Shown here: piece by piece, positions 31,214-42,233 of the stretch | How the letters are laid out: every line of letters begins with the position of its first letter | Numbering within the stretch: position 1 is the first letter of the stretch | Source: Actinoplanes octamycinicus | Lineage (GTDB): Bacteria > Actinomycetota > Actinomycetes > Mycobacteriales > Micromonosporaceae | Assembly (NCBI RefSeq): GCF_014205225.1 | Contig: NZ_JACHNB010000001.1 | Span: 2,108,001 to 2,172,000, forward strand | DNA length: 64,000 bases | Direction: 5' to 3' | Position numbers and translations under genes: made by a program | The notes under the pieces: model-generated | The model's input: the letters and a program-made list of their open reading frames with translations, nothing else | Database searches by the model: none | Told to the model about the DNA's origin: nothing

Positions 31214-32746
31214 ATGGGAGATCTGAAACTGCCCCCGATCGACTACGGCGCACTGGCGCCGATGTTGATCCTGTTCGGCGTCGCCTGCGTCGGGGTCCTC
31301 CTCGAGGTGATCATCCCGCGGAAGTCCCGCAACTGGGTCCAGCTGTCGTTCACCCTGCTCGGCGTGGTGGCGGCGCTGACCGTCCTGGTGATCAACCGGA
31401 ACACCCGGATCGTCACCATCGGCGGCGCGATCGCGATCGACGGCCCGACCGTCTTCCTGCAGGGCTCGATCCTGGTGCTCGGCGCGGTCTCGCTGTTCCT
31501 GATCGGCGAGCGGCAGGTGGAGGCGGGCGGCGCGTTCGTCGCCCAGGCCGCCGTGGTGGTCGGCTCGGACAAGGACAACCGGCAGGCCGGTGGCCAGCCC
31601 GGTCTCACCGAGGTGTACCCGCTCACCGCGTTCGCGCTCGGCGGCATGCTGATGTTCGTCGCCGCGAACGACCTGCTCACCATGTTCGTGGCGCTGGAGG
31701 TCTTCTCGCTGCCGCTCTACCTGATGTGCGCGCTGGCCCGCCGCCGGCGCCTGCTCAGCCAGGAGGCCGCGCTCAAGTACTTCCTGCTCGGGTCGTACGC
31801 CTCGGCGTTCTTCCTGTTCGGCGTCGCGCTGCTGTACGGCTTCTCCGGCGGCGTGCAGCTCAGCGTGGTCCACGACGCGGTCGCCAACCCGCAGCGCAGC
31901 CAGCTGCTGCTCTACGGCGGCCTCGGCCTGGTCGCGATCGGTCTGCTCTTCAAGAGCGCGCTGGCCCCGTTCCACGTCTGGACCCCGGACGTCTACCAGG
32001 GCGCGCCGACCCCGATCACCGCGTTCATGGCGGCCTGCACCAAGGTCGCCGCGTTCGGCGCCCTGCTCCGGGTGCTCTACGTGGCGTTCGAGGGGGTGCG
32101 CTGGGACTTCCAGCCGGTGCTCGGCACGGTCGCGGTGCTCACCATGTTCATCGGCGCGATCCTGGCGGTCACCCAGACCGACATGAAGCGGCTCCTGGCG
32201 TACTCCTCGATCGCCAACGCCGGCTACCTGATGGTCGGTGTCCTGGCGCTCAACCCGGACGGTCTGAGCAGCACGATGTTCTACCTGGTCGCGTACGGCT
32301 TCTCGGTGCTCGCCGCGTTCGCCATCGTGAGCCTGGTGCGGGACTCGGACGGCGAGGCCACCCACCTGTCCCGCTGGGCCGGGATCGGCCGGAAGAGCCC
32401 GCTGCTCGCCGGCCTCTTCACGCTCATCCTGCTGGCCTTCGCCGGCATCCCGCTGACCAGTGGCTTCACCGCCAAGTTCGCGGTCTTCGGGGCGGCCATC
32501 GACGGCGGGCAGACCTGGCTGGTCATCTTCGGCGTGATCACCAGCATGCTGATCGCCTTCCCGTACCTGCGGGTGGTCGTGCTGATGTGGCTCTCCGAGC
32601 CGGGCGAGACCACTCCGGCGGTCTCCATCCCGGGCTTCCTCACCTCGGCCGCGCTGGGCCTCGGGGTGATCGTCACGGTGGCGCTCGGCGTGGTGCCGGC
32701 TCCGCTGATCGACCTGACCCGGGAAGCCTCGCAGTTCGTCAGATGA
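31214..32746 (+). CDS. nuoN: NADH dehydrogenase subunit N (proton pump)
   Basis: A 510-residue antiporter-like subunit (ND2). Signatures include MFVALEVFSLPLYLMCALARR with the membrane Glu, KSALAPFHVWTPDVYQGAPTP and DMKRLLAYSSIANAGYLMVG. It ends the nuo operon; a clean hairpin terminator follows 15 bp after the stop. Confidence 0.95.
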   Translation: MGDLKLPPIDYGALAPMLILFGVACVGVLLEVIIPRKSRNWVQLSFTLLGVVAALTVLVINRNTRIVTIGGAIAIDGPTVFLQGSILVLGAVSLFLIGERQVEAGGAFVAQAAVVVGSDKDNRQAGGQPGLTEVYPLTAFALGGMLMFVAANDLLTMFVALEVFSLPLYLMCALARRRRLLSQEAALKYFLLGSYASAFFLFGVALLYGFSGGVQLSVVHDAVANPQRSQLLLYGGLGLVAIGLLFKSALAPFHVWTPDVYQGAPTPITAFMAACTKVAAFGALLRVLYVAFEGVRWDFQPVLGTVAVLTMFIGAILAVTQTDMKRLLAYSSIANAGYLMVGVLALNPDGLSSTMFYLVAYGFSVLAAFAIVSLVRDSDGEATHLSRWAGIGRKSPLLAGLFTLILLAFAGIPLTSGFTAKFAVFGAAIDGGQTWLVIFGVITSMLIAFPYLRVVVLMWLSEPGETTPAVSIPGFLTSAALGLGVIVTVALGVVPAPLIDLTREASQFVR

Positions 32747-32760
32747 TCGGTGATTGATCG

Positions 32761-32795
32761 GCGGCTCCGGCTTCGTGCCGGAGCCGCTGTCGTTT
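32761..32795 (+). terminator. Terminator of the nuo operon
   Basis: GCGGCTCCGGC (32761-32771) and GCCGGAGCCGC (32777-32787) form a perfect 11-bp stem with a TTCGT loop, followed by TGTCGTTTAT. It stands 15 bp after the nuoN stop. Confidence 0.85.
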
Positions 32796-33070
32796 ATCGA
32801 TCAGTATTCGGATCCGCCGCCGTCGAATCCGGAGATGACCAATTTCAGTCAGTTGCGCCTCCCGATCGACACGCCCCGATCCCGGCGAACCGGCCAGGAA
32901 TCGGAGAGCCGGCTTCGCGGGGCCACGGCAGAAACCCCCATTTTCCGTACGCAAAAGGCGCGCACCTCGGGTGGCCGGGGCCGCAACCGTCGCGATGTCC
33001 GGTTTTTGATCTTGTGGCGCGTACCCCTGGGACTGAAACGTACGGGCCGGTATGGCATCGTGGGACCGTG
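32796..33070. other. Intergenic region before the polyprenyl synthase
   Basis: No gene is visible. A possible -10 (TATGGC, 33051-33056) lies 15 bp before the GTG, without a clear -35. Nothing else stands out. No Rex-type site was seen here. Confidence 0.35.
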
Positions 33071-34099
33071 GTGAGCACCGGTGATCTGACCCCGTCCGAC
33101 CTGGCGCTGTCGTCGCTGGGCCTCGACGTCGATCCCGCAATGGACGCGTCGGTGTCGGCGACGCTGGTGGCCGTGGAGGAAGCGCTGCGGGTGCACGTCG
33201 CCAGCGCGGACCCGCTGGTCACCGAGGCGGCGCGCCACCTCGCCGACGCCGGGGGCAAACGACTGCGGCCGATGCTGGTGGCGCTGGCCGCACAGTTCGG
33301 CGACCCGTCCCGGCCGGAGCTGGTCGACGCGGCCAACGTGGTCGAGCTGACCCACCTCGCGACGCTCTACCACGACGACGTGATGGACGAGGCGCCGGTG
33401 CGTCGCGGCGCTCCGAGCGCCAACTCGCGCTGGGGCAACTCGGTGGCCATCCTGGTCGGTGACTACCTCTTCGCGCAGGCCGCGGAGCTGGCCGCCAAGC
33501 TCGGCACCGAGGCGGTGCACCTGCAGGCGCAGACCTTCTCCCGCCTGGTGCACGGCCAGATCGCCGAGACGGTCGGCCCGCGTGACCGCGACCCGATCGA
33601 CCACTACCTGCAGGTCATCGCGGACAAGACCGGTTCGCTGATCGCCACCGCGGCCCGCTTCGGCGGCCTGTTCTCCGGCGCGTCCCGCGAGGTCACCGAG
33701 GCCCTGGCCGGCTACGGCGAGAAGATCGGCCTGGTCTTCCAGCTCTCCGACGACCTGCTCGACATCGCCTCCGAGTCGGCGCAGTCCGGCAAGACGCCCG
33801 GCACCGACCTGCGCGAGGGCGTGCCGACGCTGCCGGTGCTCTACGCGCTGGCCGGCGACGACGCCGACCCGGCCGCGGTGCGGCTGCGCGAGCTGCTCTC
33901 CGCCGGGCCGATCACCGACGACGCGTTGCACGCCGAGGCGCTCACCCTGCTGCGCGAGTCGGCGGCGATGAAGCAGGCCCGGGAGACCGTGCGCGGCTAT
34001 GCGGAGGAGGCGCGGGCCCGGCTGGCGCCGCTGCCCGACGGGGACGCGAAGCGGGCGATGGAAGCCCTCTGCGACTACATCGCCGACCGGACGAACTGA
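33071..34099 (+). CDS. Long-chain trans-polyprenyl diphosphate synthase
   Basis: A 342-residue prenyl elongase. The first Asp-rich motif DDVMD is in LATLYHDDVMDEAP and the second, DDLLD, in LVFQLSDDLLDIASE; GGKRLRPML binds the isopentenyl substrate. The residue five before the first motif is Ala, not aromatic, which in this family goes with long products. It most likely makes the hepta- to nonaprenyl side chain of menaquinone, which suits its place behind nuo and near menG/menJ. Chain length is not certain. GTG at 33071 is chosen; GTG at 33068 is also in frame. Confidence 0.9.
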   Translation: MSTGDLTPSDLALSSLGLDVDPAMDASVSATLVAVEEALRVHVASADPLVTEAARHLADAGGKRLRPMLVALAAQFGDPSRPELVDAANVVELTHLATLYHDDVMDEAPVRRGAPSANSRWGNSVAILVGDYLFAQAAELAAKLGTEAVHLQAQTFSRLVHGQIAETVGPRDRDPIDHYLQVIADKTGSLIATAARFGGLFSGASREVTEALAGYGEKIGLVFQLSDDLLDIASESAQSGKTPGTDLREGVPTLPVLYALAGDDADPAAVRLRELLSAGPITDDALHAEALTLLRESAAMKQARETVRGYAEEARARLAPLPDGDAKRAMEALCDYIADRTN

Positions 34100-34562
34100 G
34101 CTTCTGCCGGCTACTGGGCGGCTCGATGCCGCCGGCCGGCACATGACCACCGACGCTGCCCGGACGGGTGCCGGCCGTCCACTCACGCCCGCGGAGGGCG
34201 TACCGGAAAGGCGTTGAACGCGGCCTCGCGCCGCGCCGCGACCGTCGGGGTCGGACTGCCCGGCGAAAAAATGGCGGTCGGGGGCGCACTGCCGCCGGGA
34301 AGACCGTTGTCGAAACAGAAATTGTCGTGGTACACGCGGGATGCCCCGCGCTGGTCACGTTTTGCCTGTTGGGGCCGGGGTTTTGGGGCTGATTCGGGGC
34401 AGATGGCGGCGGACGCAGACTAAGCCAATTCGGACACGTTCGGACACGCCCCGTTCTATTGATCACACCCGCTGTGCAAATCGACCGTGATCCACATGGT
34501 TTTGGCATTCCGTCGCCGGATGTTTCTTCATATGGTGTAAGTCCCTGGCCTCGGAGGTAGCT
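34100..34562. other. 463-bp intergenic region before the IclR regulator
   Basis: No convincing gene. It has an exact tandem decamer TTCGGACACG at 34429-34438 and 34439-34448, 115 bp before the IclR start, and an AT-rich stretch (CTTCATATGGTGTAAG, 34526-34541) that may hold a promoter. The decamer pair is a possible regulator site. Confidence 0.4.
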
Positions 34563-35357
34563 GTGCGTGACCCGCTAGCGGAGCCGTCAGATCTCATCCG
34601 GAGCGTGTCGCGTGCCCTGCGCGTCCTGGAGTCGGTCGGCCGGGCTCCACGCGGGCTCACGGTGAAACAGATCGCCCGGCGCTGTGAGCTGACCGTCGCG
34701 ACGACCTATCACCTCGTGCGCACGCTGGCCTATGAGGGCTACGTGATCCGGCGCGAGGACGGCACCTACATCGTCGGTCTGGAGATCGCGGATCGGTACC
34801 GCGAGCTCGTCTCGGCCTTCCGCGGCCCGCCCGCGGTCGGCGACGCGCTGCGCCGTGCCGCGCTCGACACCGGCTACAGCCACTACCTGGGCCGGTTCGT
34901 CGGCGGCCGGATCGCGGTCACCGCCTCCGCCGAGGGCGCCCGATCGCCGTTCCTGGACGACATCGCGCCCGGCTTCGACGAGGGCGGGCACGCCACCGCG
35001 CTGGGCAAGGCGCTGCTCGCCACGCTCACCCCGGACCAGCGCGGGCGATACCTGCGGGACTACGGGATGCGGGCGTTCACCCCGACCACGCTGACCACGC
35101 CGGAGGCGCTCGAGGCCGACCTGGCCGCCGGCGAGCGGCGCGGCATGCAGATCGAGATGGGACAGTTCCGGCAGGGGCTGGCCTCGGCCGCGGTGGTGGT
35201 GGTCGCCGACCGGGACATGGAGCGCCGGCTGGTGCTCGCCTGCTCGATGCCGGCCGCCGAGATGCTCACCTCGGCGCGGGTGGTGCGCGCCAAGCTGACC
35301 GCCGCCGCGCGGAACGTGGCCGAGGCCCTGTCCGGTGGCGAGTCCGCCACCGCCTGA
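34563..35357 (+). CDS. IclR-family transcriptional regulator
   Basis: A 264-residue regulator. The winged helix (about residues 12-70) reads SRALRVLESVGRAPRGLTVKQIARRCELTVATTYHLVRTLAYEGYVIR; the remainder is the IclR effector domain with GHATALGKALLATL and QGLASAAVVVV. Effector and targets are unknown, and no catabolic operon adjoins it. GTG start at 34563 has GGAGG five bases upstream. It may control the zinc-finger protein that follows or a distant target. Confidence 0.88.
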   Translation: MRDPLAEPSDLIRSVSRALRVLESVGRAPRGLTVKQIARRCELTVATTYHLVRTLAYEGYVIRREDGTYIVGLEIADRYRELVSAFRGPPAVGDALRRAALDTGYSHYLGRFVGGRIAVTASAEGARSPFLDDIAPGFDEGGHATALGKALLATLTPDQRGRYLRDYGMRAFTPTTLTTPEALEADLAAGERRGMQIEMGQFRQGLASAAVVVVADRDMERRLVLACSMPAAEMLTSARVVRAKLTAAARNVAEALSGGESATA

Positions 35358-35507
35358 TCTTCCTGGACGACGTTTCCGCAGCCCCGAGACTGTTCAGTGA
35401 CCGAATCGCTACAGCTTGAGGTGCGGTTTTAATGGATATTTGAACCTCCCCGCCGGTTGCCGCGTACCAGAGTGCGGATGACGGAATGCCGGCTGGAGGC
35501 GGAAACG

Positions 35508-36200
35508 ATGCGCTGTGAGGACGGGCACGACGACGCCGCGTACGTCCTCGGTGCGCTGTCACCGGCGGAACGCGCGGCCTACGAGCACCACCTGGCCAGC
35601 TGCTCGTTCTGCCGGGAAGCGGTGGCCGACCTGTCCCGGGTTCCGGACATGCTGGACCGGCTCGACGCGGACGAGTTCGTCCGGTTGCTGGATCCGTCGC
35701 TGGCCGGTCCGGAACCGGCCCGCAATTACCAGCCGGCCGCTTCTTCCCCGGCTTCTTCGGCTTCCCCTTCGGCCAGGACCTTTTCGGTACGGGCGTTGAG
35801 CACCGTGGCGGCGCTGGTGCTGATCGTGCTGCTCGGCGGTGGCGCCGGCTGGTGGCTGATGAACCGGCCGGAGCCGGGCAGCGCGGCGACCGGGCCGGCG
35901 ATGGCGATGAGCGCGGTCGACGCGCAGTCGCCGATCTCGGCGAACATCCGGCTCACCGGGACCTCCGGCGGGACCAAGGTGGAGATGGTCTGCCGGTACG
36001 CGGAGACCGAGAAGCCGTACACGTTCCGGCTGATCGCTTACGGACCCGACGACCAGAGCGAGCAGTTGGGCTCGTGGATGGCGCACCCGGGAGCGGAGTT
36101 CCGGATGCCGGCCAGCACGCACTTCCCGGTGGAGAGCCTGGACCGGCTGGACCTGGTCCGCTTCGACGGCAAGGTCATGCTGACCTACCGTCCTCGCTGA
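35508..36200 (+). CDS. Putative zinc-finger anti-sigma factor, single-pass membrane
   Basis: A 230-residue protein. The N-terminal ~45 residues hold a zinc-finger anti-sigma motif (HDDAAYVLGALSPAERAAYEHHLASCSFC; HxxxCxxC). A transmembrane helix (STVAALVLIVLLGGGAGWWLM) lies near residues 105-125, with an extracytoplasmic C-terminal domain rich in beta strands. This is the layout of ECF anti-sigma factors, but no sigma gene lies next to it. The ATG at 35508 has GGAGG eight bases upstream; the ATG at 35478 is less likely. Confidence 0.78.
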   Translation: MRCEDGHDDAAYVLGALSPAERAAYEHHLASCSFCREAVADLSRVPDMLDRLDADEFVRLLDPSLAGPEPARNYQPAASSPASSASPSARTFSVRALSTVAALVLIVLLGGGAGWWLMNRPEPGSAATGPAMAMSAVDAQSPISANIRLTGTSGGTKVEMVCRYAETEKPYTFRLIAYGPDDQSEQLGSWMAHPGAEFRMPASTHFPVESLDRLDLVRFDGKVMLTYRPR

Positions 36201-36221
36201 CCCTGGTCCAGCGCGCTCCGT

Positions 36222-36405
36222 CTCGCCTTGGCCCCTCGCCTCGCTCTTGTTCCGCCTGGCCTTGGCCCCTCGCCTCGCTGGGCCTTGTTCCGCTTGGCTT
36301 CGCCTGGTCCTTGCTGGGGCTTGTTCCGCTTGGCTTCGCCTGGTTCTCGCTGGGGCTTGTTCCGCTTGGTTTTGCCTGGTCCTGTTGGCTTTGCCTGGTC
36401 CTTGC
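36222..36405. repeat. 36-bp tandem repeats between convergent genes
   Basis: Units starting CTTGTTCCGCTTGG at 36284, 36320 and 36356 are spaced exactly 36 bp, with shorter degenerate copies on either side. The array fills the gap between the anti-sigma stop and the RarD stop, which converge. It is pyrimidine-rich on the plus strand and non-coding. Confidence 0.8.
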
Positions 36406-37331
36406 TATGCGACGGCGGCCGGCTGGTCGGACGCGACGGCGGCCCGGAGCCGGGCGGCCGCGCGGGCGCTGCGGATGCCGTCCGCGGTGAAAATGATCAG
36501 GGCGATCCAGACCAGGCCGAACCCGGCGAGCCGGGCCGCCGGCATCGGCTCGTGGAAGATCAGCACACCGCAGGCCAGCTGCAGGATCGGCGCGACGTAC
36601 TGCAGGATGCCGAGGCCGACCAGCGGCACCCGGTTCGCCGCGGCGGCGAAGAGCAGCAACGGCACGGCGGTGGCCACGCCGGAGAAGAGCATCAGCGCGG
36701 TGTGCCCCGCCGAGACGTGCCCGAACTCCGCCCCGCCGGTCAAATTCAACCAGGTCAGGTAGCCGAGCGCGGGCAGCGCCAGAACCGCCGACTCGACGAA
36801 CATCCCCTCGGCCGGCGGCAGCGACATCCGCTTCTTGATCAGGCTGTACGAGCCGAACGAGGCGGCCAGCAGCAACGCGATGTACGGCAGGCGGCCGTAG
36901 TCGACGGTGAGGACGGCGACCGCCAGGCCGCCGATGCCGACCGCCAGCCACTGCCAGATCCGCAGTCGCTCGCGCTGCACGGTCACGCCGAGCAGGACCA
37001 CGACCAGCGGGGTGATGAAGTAGCCGAGCGCGGTCTCGACCACCCGGGACGAGTTCACGCCGTAGATGTAGGTCGCCCAGTTCACGCCGATCAGCAGGGC
37101 CGCGGCGGTGATCCCGCCGAGCAGGCGCGGGGTGCGCAGCACGCGGCCGAGGAAGCGCCAGTTGCGCATCGCGGTGAGCAGCAGGGCGACGAAGGCGACC
37201 GACCAGATCACCCGGTGGGCGAGGATCTCCAGCGGGGGAGAGGGCTGCAGCAGCTTGAAGTAGATCGGGAAGAAGCCCCAGATCGCGTACGCCGTGAGGC
37301 CGTACAGGTAGCCGCGCCGCTCGTCGTTCAT
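36405..37331 (-). CDS. rarD: EamA/RarD-type membrane transporter
   Basis: A 308-residue drug/metabolite transporter with ten predicted helices in two EamA repeats. GYLYGLTAYAIWGFFPIYFKLL, LAHRVIWSVAFVALLL, NWATYIYGVNSSRVVETALGYFITPLVVVLLG and LQYVAPILQLACGVLIFHEPMP are characteristic of RarD. The transported compound is unknown; the name comes from a chloramphenicol-sensitivity phenotype in other bacteria. The ATG at 37331 has GGGAGG five bases upstream. Confidence 0.85.
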   Translation of the reverse strand: MNDERRGYLYGLTAYAIWGFFPIYFKLLQPSPPLEILAHRVIWSVAFVALLLTAMRNWRFLGRVLRTPRLLGGITAAALLIGVNWATYIYGVNSSRVVETALGYFITPLVVVLLGVTVQRERLRIWQWLAVGIGGLAVAVLTVDYGRLPYIALLLAASFGSYSLIKKRMSLPPAEGMFVESAVLALPALGYLTWLNLTGGAEFGHVSAGHTALMLFSGVATAVPLLLFAAAANRVPLVGLGILQYVAPILQLACGVLIFHEPMPAARLAGFGLVWIALIIFTADGIRSARAAARLRAAVASDQPAAVA

Positions 37332-37873
37332 GCCTCCCACGGTAAGGGGAGTGAACCGTGCCGGTCCTTGCCTATATCCCAGCTCACAGGGCCAATCCAC
37401 GCCCGCTGGCCTGCCCCGCGCCTGGTCGGCGGAGTTCGGCTGGCCCTCTCCTCGCCTGACTCTCCGCCCGGCCCCTTCGCGTGCTCTCGCGGACCCTCTT
37501 CGCGTGGTTCCTTCGCGCGGTTTGCGGAGCCTCGTTGCGTGGCTCCTTCGCAGGGTCTCTCTCGCGTGGCTTCTTCGCAGGGTCTCTTTTGCGGGGCTTC
37601 TTCGTGTGGTTCCTTCGCGCGGTCCCTTTTGCCGGGCTTCTTCGCGTGGCTCCGTCGCGCGGTCCCATTTGCCAGGATTCTTCGCGTGGTTCCTTCGCGC
37701 GGTCTCTCTTGCGGGGCTTCTTCGGGTGGCTTTCCTGCGCGGGCCGGGCTGGTGCCGGGGTGCACGTGATCGCGGGGCGCCGGGTGGGCGCCCCGCGAGG
37801 GTTCACGGCTGAGGGCGGGCCGGATCAGTCGTGGGTCGGGTCAGTTGTGGGTCGGGTCAGTCGTGGGCCGGGA
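37332..37873. repeat. Non-coding region with ~40-bp tandem repeats
   Basis: No gene is visible in 542 bp. From about 37486 to 37745, units of about 40 bp recur, starting CTTCTTCG(C/T)GTGG and carrying CGCGCGGTC. The best copies begin near 37590, 37630 and 37670. The array lies beyond the 3' end of the holin-fold gene. Six-frame reading gives only low-complexity frames, so it is treated as a minisatellite. Confidence 0.7.
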
Positions 37874-38251
37874 TCAGTCGTCGCCGTCCGGGACCAGCAT
37901 GTTGAGCAGCCAGCTGACGACGCCGACCAGCAGCGCGCCGAGGACCGCGGCGATGAAGCCGTCGACGTGGAAGCCCAGGTCGAGCTTGCCCGCGATCCAG
38001 CTGGTCAGCATGAACAGCAGACCGTTCACCACGATCGCGACCAGGCCGAGGGTGAAGACGTAGAACCCGCAGCCGACCGTCTTGATGATCGGCCGGAGGA
38101 TCGCGTTCACCAGACCGAAGATCGCCGCGACCGCGAGGAGCGTGCCGGCCTTACCGGCGGCGGAGTCTGCGGAGAGGTCGATCCCGTCGATGACCAGGGT
38201 CGCGATCCACAGCGAGATGGCCGTGATCACGAGCCGGATGATGATGCCCAT
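37874..38251 (-). CDS. Holin-fold (phage_holin_4_2-like) small membrane protein
   Basis: A 125-residue protein with four hydrophobic helices: MGIIIRLVITAISLWIATLV, GTLLAVAAIFGLVNAILRPII, YVFTLGLVAIVVNGLLFML and FIAAVLGALLVGVVSWLLNML. NAILRPIIK is the conserved motif of the widespread bacterial family named after a phage holin. Most members are chromosomal housekeeping proteins of unknown function; no other phage gene is near. The ATG at 38251 is chosen on the family start; GTG at 38269 is possible. Confidence 0.85.
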   Translation of the reverse strand: MGIIIRLVITAISLWIATLVIDGIDLSADSAAGKAGTLLAVAAIFGLVNAILRPIIKTVGCGFYVFTLGLVAIVVNGLLFMLTSWIAGKLDLGFHVDGFIAAVLGALLVGVVSWLLNMLVPDGDD

Positions 38252-38343
38252 GGCAGGGGATCGTGCCACGGCCGTGCCAGTGGTGGGTACGACACTCCGC
38301 GATCTTCATCCGCCCACCGCCGGAGAATCCGGCATATCGAGAT

Positions 38344-41025
<2,682 letters not shown>

Positions 41026-41103
41026 GTCACCCTCCCCGATCGCGCCGGACATCGATCATCGTGCGCGGCCATGGTAGGCCGAATCCCGGATCCGCCGGGT
41101 CCG

Positions 41104-41129
41104 TTGTCCACAGGCGAGAGTTATCCACA
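41104..41129. promoter_or_regulatory. Pair of DnaA boxes between eccE and the WXG100 genes
   Basis: TTGTCCACA (41104-41112) matches the actinobacterial DnaA box exactly and TTATCCACA (41121-41129) is the classical E. coli box. They are in the same orientation, 17 bp apart. A third, CTGTCCACA, is at 41278-41286. This is not an origin (no dnaA/dnaN nearby); it may be a titration or regulatory cluster. Confidence 0.65.
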
Positions 41130-41197
41130 GGTTTGACATCGGGGCTTCCGCCGCCGGCCACCGATCCCCTAGCGTCGAGGCCCACAGCGTGATCGGG

Positions 41198-41269
41198 CGA
41201 TCACCCATCGGGGTCAATGCCTGGTCGCGCCAGCAAACCTGATGACCCATGTCGATGCATGGGTGATCG
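41198..41269. promoter_or_regulatory. Nested inverted repeats before the first WXG100 gene
   Basis: CGATCACCCAT (41198-41208) and ATGGGTGATCG (41259-41269) are perfect 11-bp inverted repeats. Inside the right part, ACCCATG (41245-41251) pairs with CATGGGT (41258-41264). They end 40 bp before the gene and could be an operator or leader hairpin. Confidence 0.5.
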
Positions 41270-41308
41270 GGGCGACCCTGTCCACAGCAGAATGGGGGTG
41301 ACCTCGAA

Positions 41309-41626
41309 ATGGCCATGACGCAGGCCGAGTCCGCGGTGATGGCGAGCACCGCCGCCAAATTCGATCAGGTCAACGGTGCGCTGCAGCTGATGCTGAGCAC
41401 CTTGATGTCCCAGCTGTCCGGGCTCAGCGGCTCCTGGCGAGGGCTCGGGGCGAGCGCGTTCGAGCAGGTCAAGACGCAATATGCGGCCGACCTGAGGAGC
41501 CTGAACAACGCGCTCGCCGAGACCGCCGAGTCGATCCGGGCGTCCGGAGCCGGCTATCACTCCACCGATGCCGACGCCGCCAGCCGTGTCGCCCGCACCG
41601 GCGGCACGTTCACCCTGCCGCTCTGA
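41309..41626 (+). CDS. WXG100-family type VII substrate (first of pair)
   Basis: A 105-residue helical-hairpin protein. WRG in GSWRGLGASAFEQV is the WXG turn at about residue 45, and YHSTD near residue 90 fits the C-terminal YxxxD/E secretion motif. Such proteins leave the cell as heterodimers through the ESX machinery. It stands 27 bp before the second WXG100 gene, its likely partner. ATG at 41309; a second ATG at 41315 is possible. Confidence 0.88.
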   Translation: MAMTQAESAVMASTAAKFDQVNGALQLMLSTLMSQLSGLSGSWRGLGASAFEQVKTQYAADLRSLNNALAETAESIRASGAGYHSTDADAASRVARTGGTFTLPL

Positions 41627-41653
41627 CACTTCTGACTCTCCCGGAGGATTTCT

Positions 41654-41947
41654 GTGAACGACGGAGTTCTGCTCGTCAACTTCGGCGCCTTGCAGCAGGC
41701 CGGCGTCGACATCGACAAGGCGCTCGGCACCCTGCGGGGCCAGCTCGACCAACTGGAGCGGGATGCCGCGCCGCTGGTGGAGACCTGGGCCGGCGAGGCG
41801 CGCGAGGCATATGCCCAGCGCCAGGCCAAGTGGCGGGCCGCCTCAACCGATCTGGAGAGCATCCTGCGGCAGATCAAGGTCGCGGTGGACGAGTCGGCGG
41901 CCGATTACGTGGCGACCGAGCGGGCGGCTACCCAGCGGTTCCAGTGA
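41654..41947 (+). CDS. WXG100-family type VII substrate (second of pair)
   Basis: A 97-residue helical-hairpin protein. WAG in VETWAGEAREAY is the WXG turn, and YVATE near residue 85 matches YxxxD/E. GTG start at 41654 with CGGAGG upstream. It is presumed to pair with the protein at 41309. Having YxxxD/E-like motifs on both partners is somewhat unusual, since in ESX-1 pairs only one partner carries the signal. Confidence 0.88.
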   Translation: MNDGVLLVNFGALQQAGVDIDKALGTLRGQLDQLERDAAPLVETWAGEAREAYAQRQAKWRAASTDLESILRQIKVAVDESAADYVATERAATQRFQ

Positions 41948-42033
41948 GCCGGTGCGGGATTACCCGTTCGGGCGCTCCCATTGGTCCGATCCGGGTGGTT
42001 TGAGGTCGCCCGTTCGCGTACTGGTCCGGGTGG

Positions 42034-42062
42034 TTGACACGGCTACCATCGGTTGTTGGATC
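42034..42062 (+). promoter_or_regulatory. Candidate promoter for the SseB-like giant gene
   Basis: TTGACA (42034-42039) is followed after 17 bp by TGGATC (42057-42062). It lies about 170 bp before the GTG at 42234. The -10 is weak. The 286-bp gap otherwise holds no gene. Confidence 0.3.
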
Positions 42063-42233
42063 ATTGCGCCGGGCGATCGGAGCGGGTGTCACGGCTCGGC
42101 GCGGCCGCATGCCGGGCGCGCCCGGATACAACTCGGCCGTCAGCGCACTGCCGCCCATTGTCATTGCTGTCTGGCCTTGTAGGTTTATACGCGTTGAGAT
42201 GGATCCGTCGCACGCGTGTGGGGAGAGGTGGAC

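Noticed and set aside
37874..38251. Prophage remnant because of a holin-like protein
   Set aside because: The family is mostly chromosomal and no other phage gene, integrase or attachment site is seen.
41104..41129. Replication origin from clustered DnaA boxes
   Set aside because: Only three boxes, no AT-rich unwinding region and no dnaA, dnaN or recF genes.
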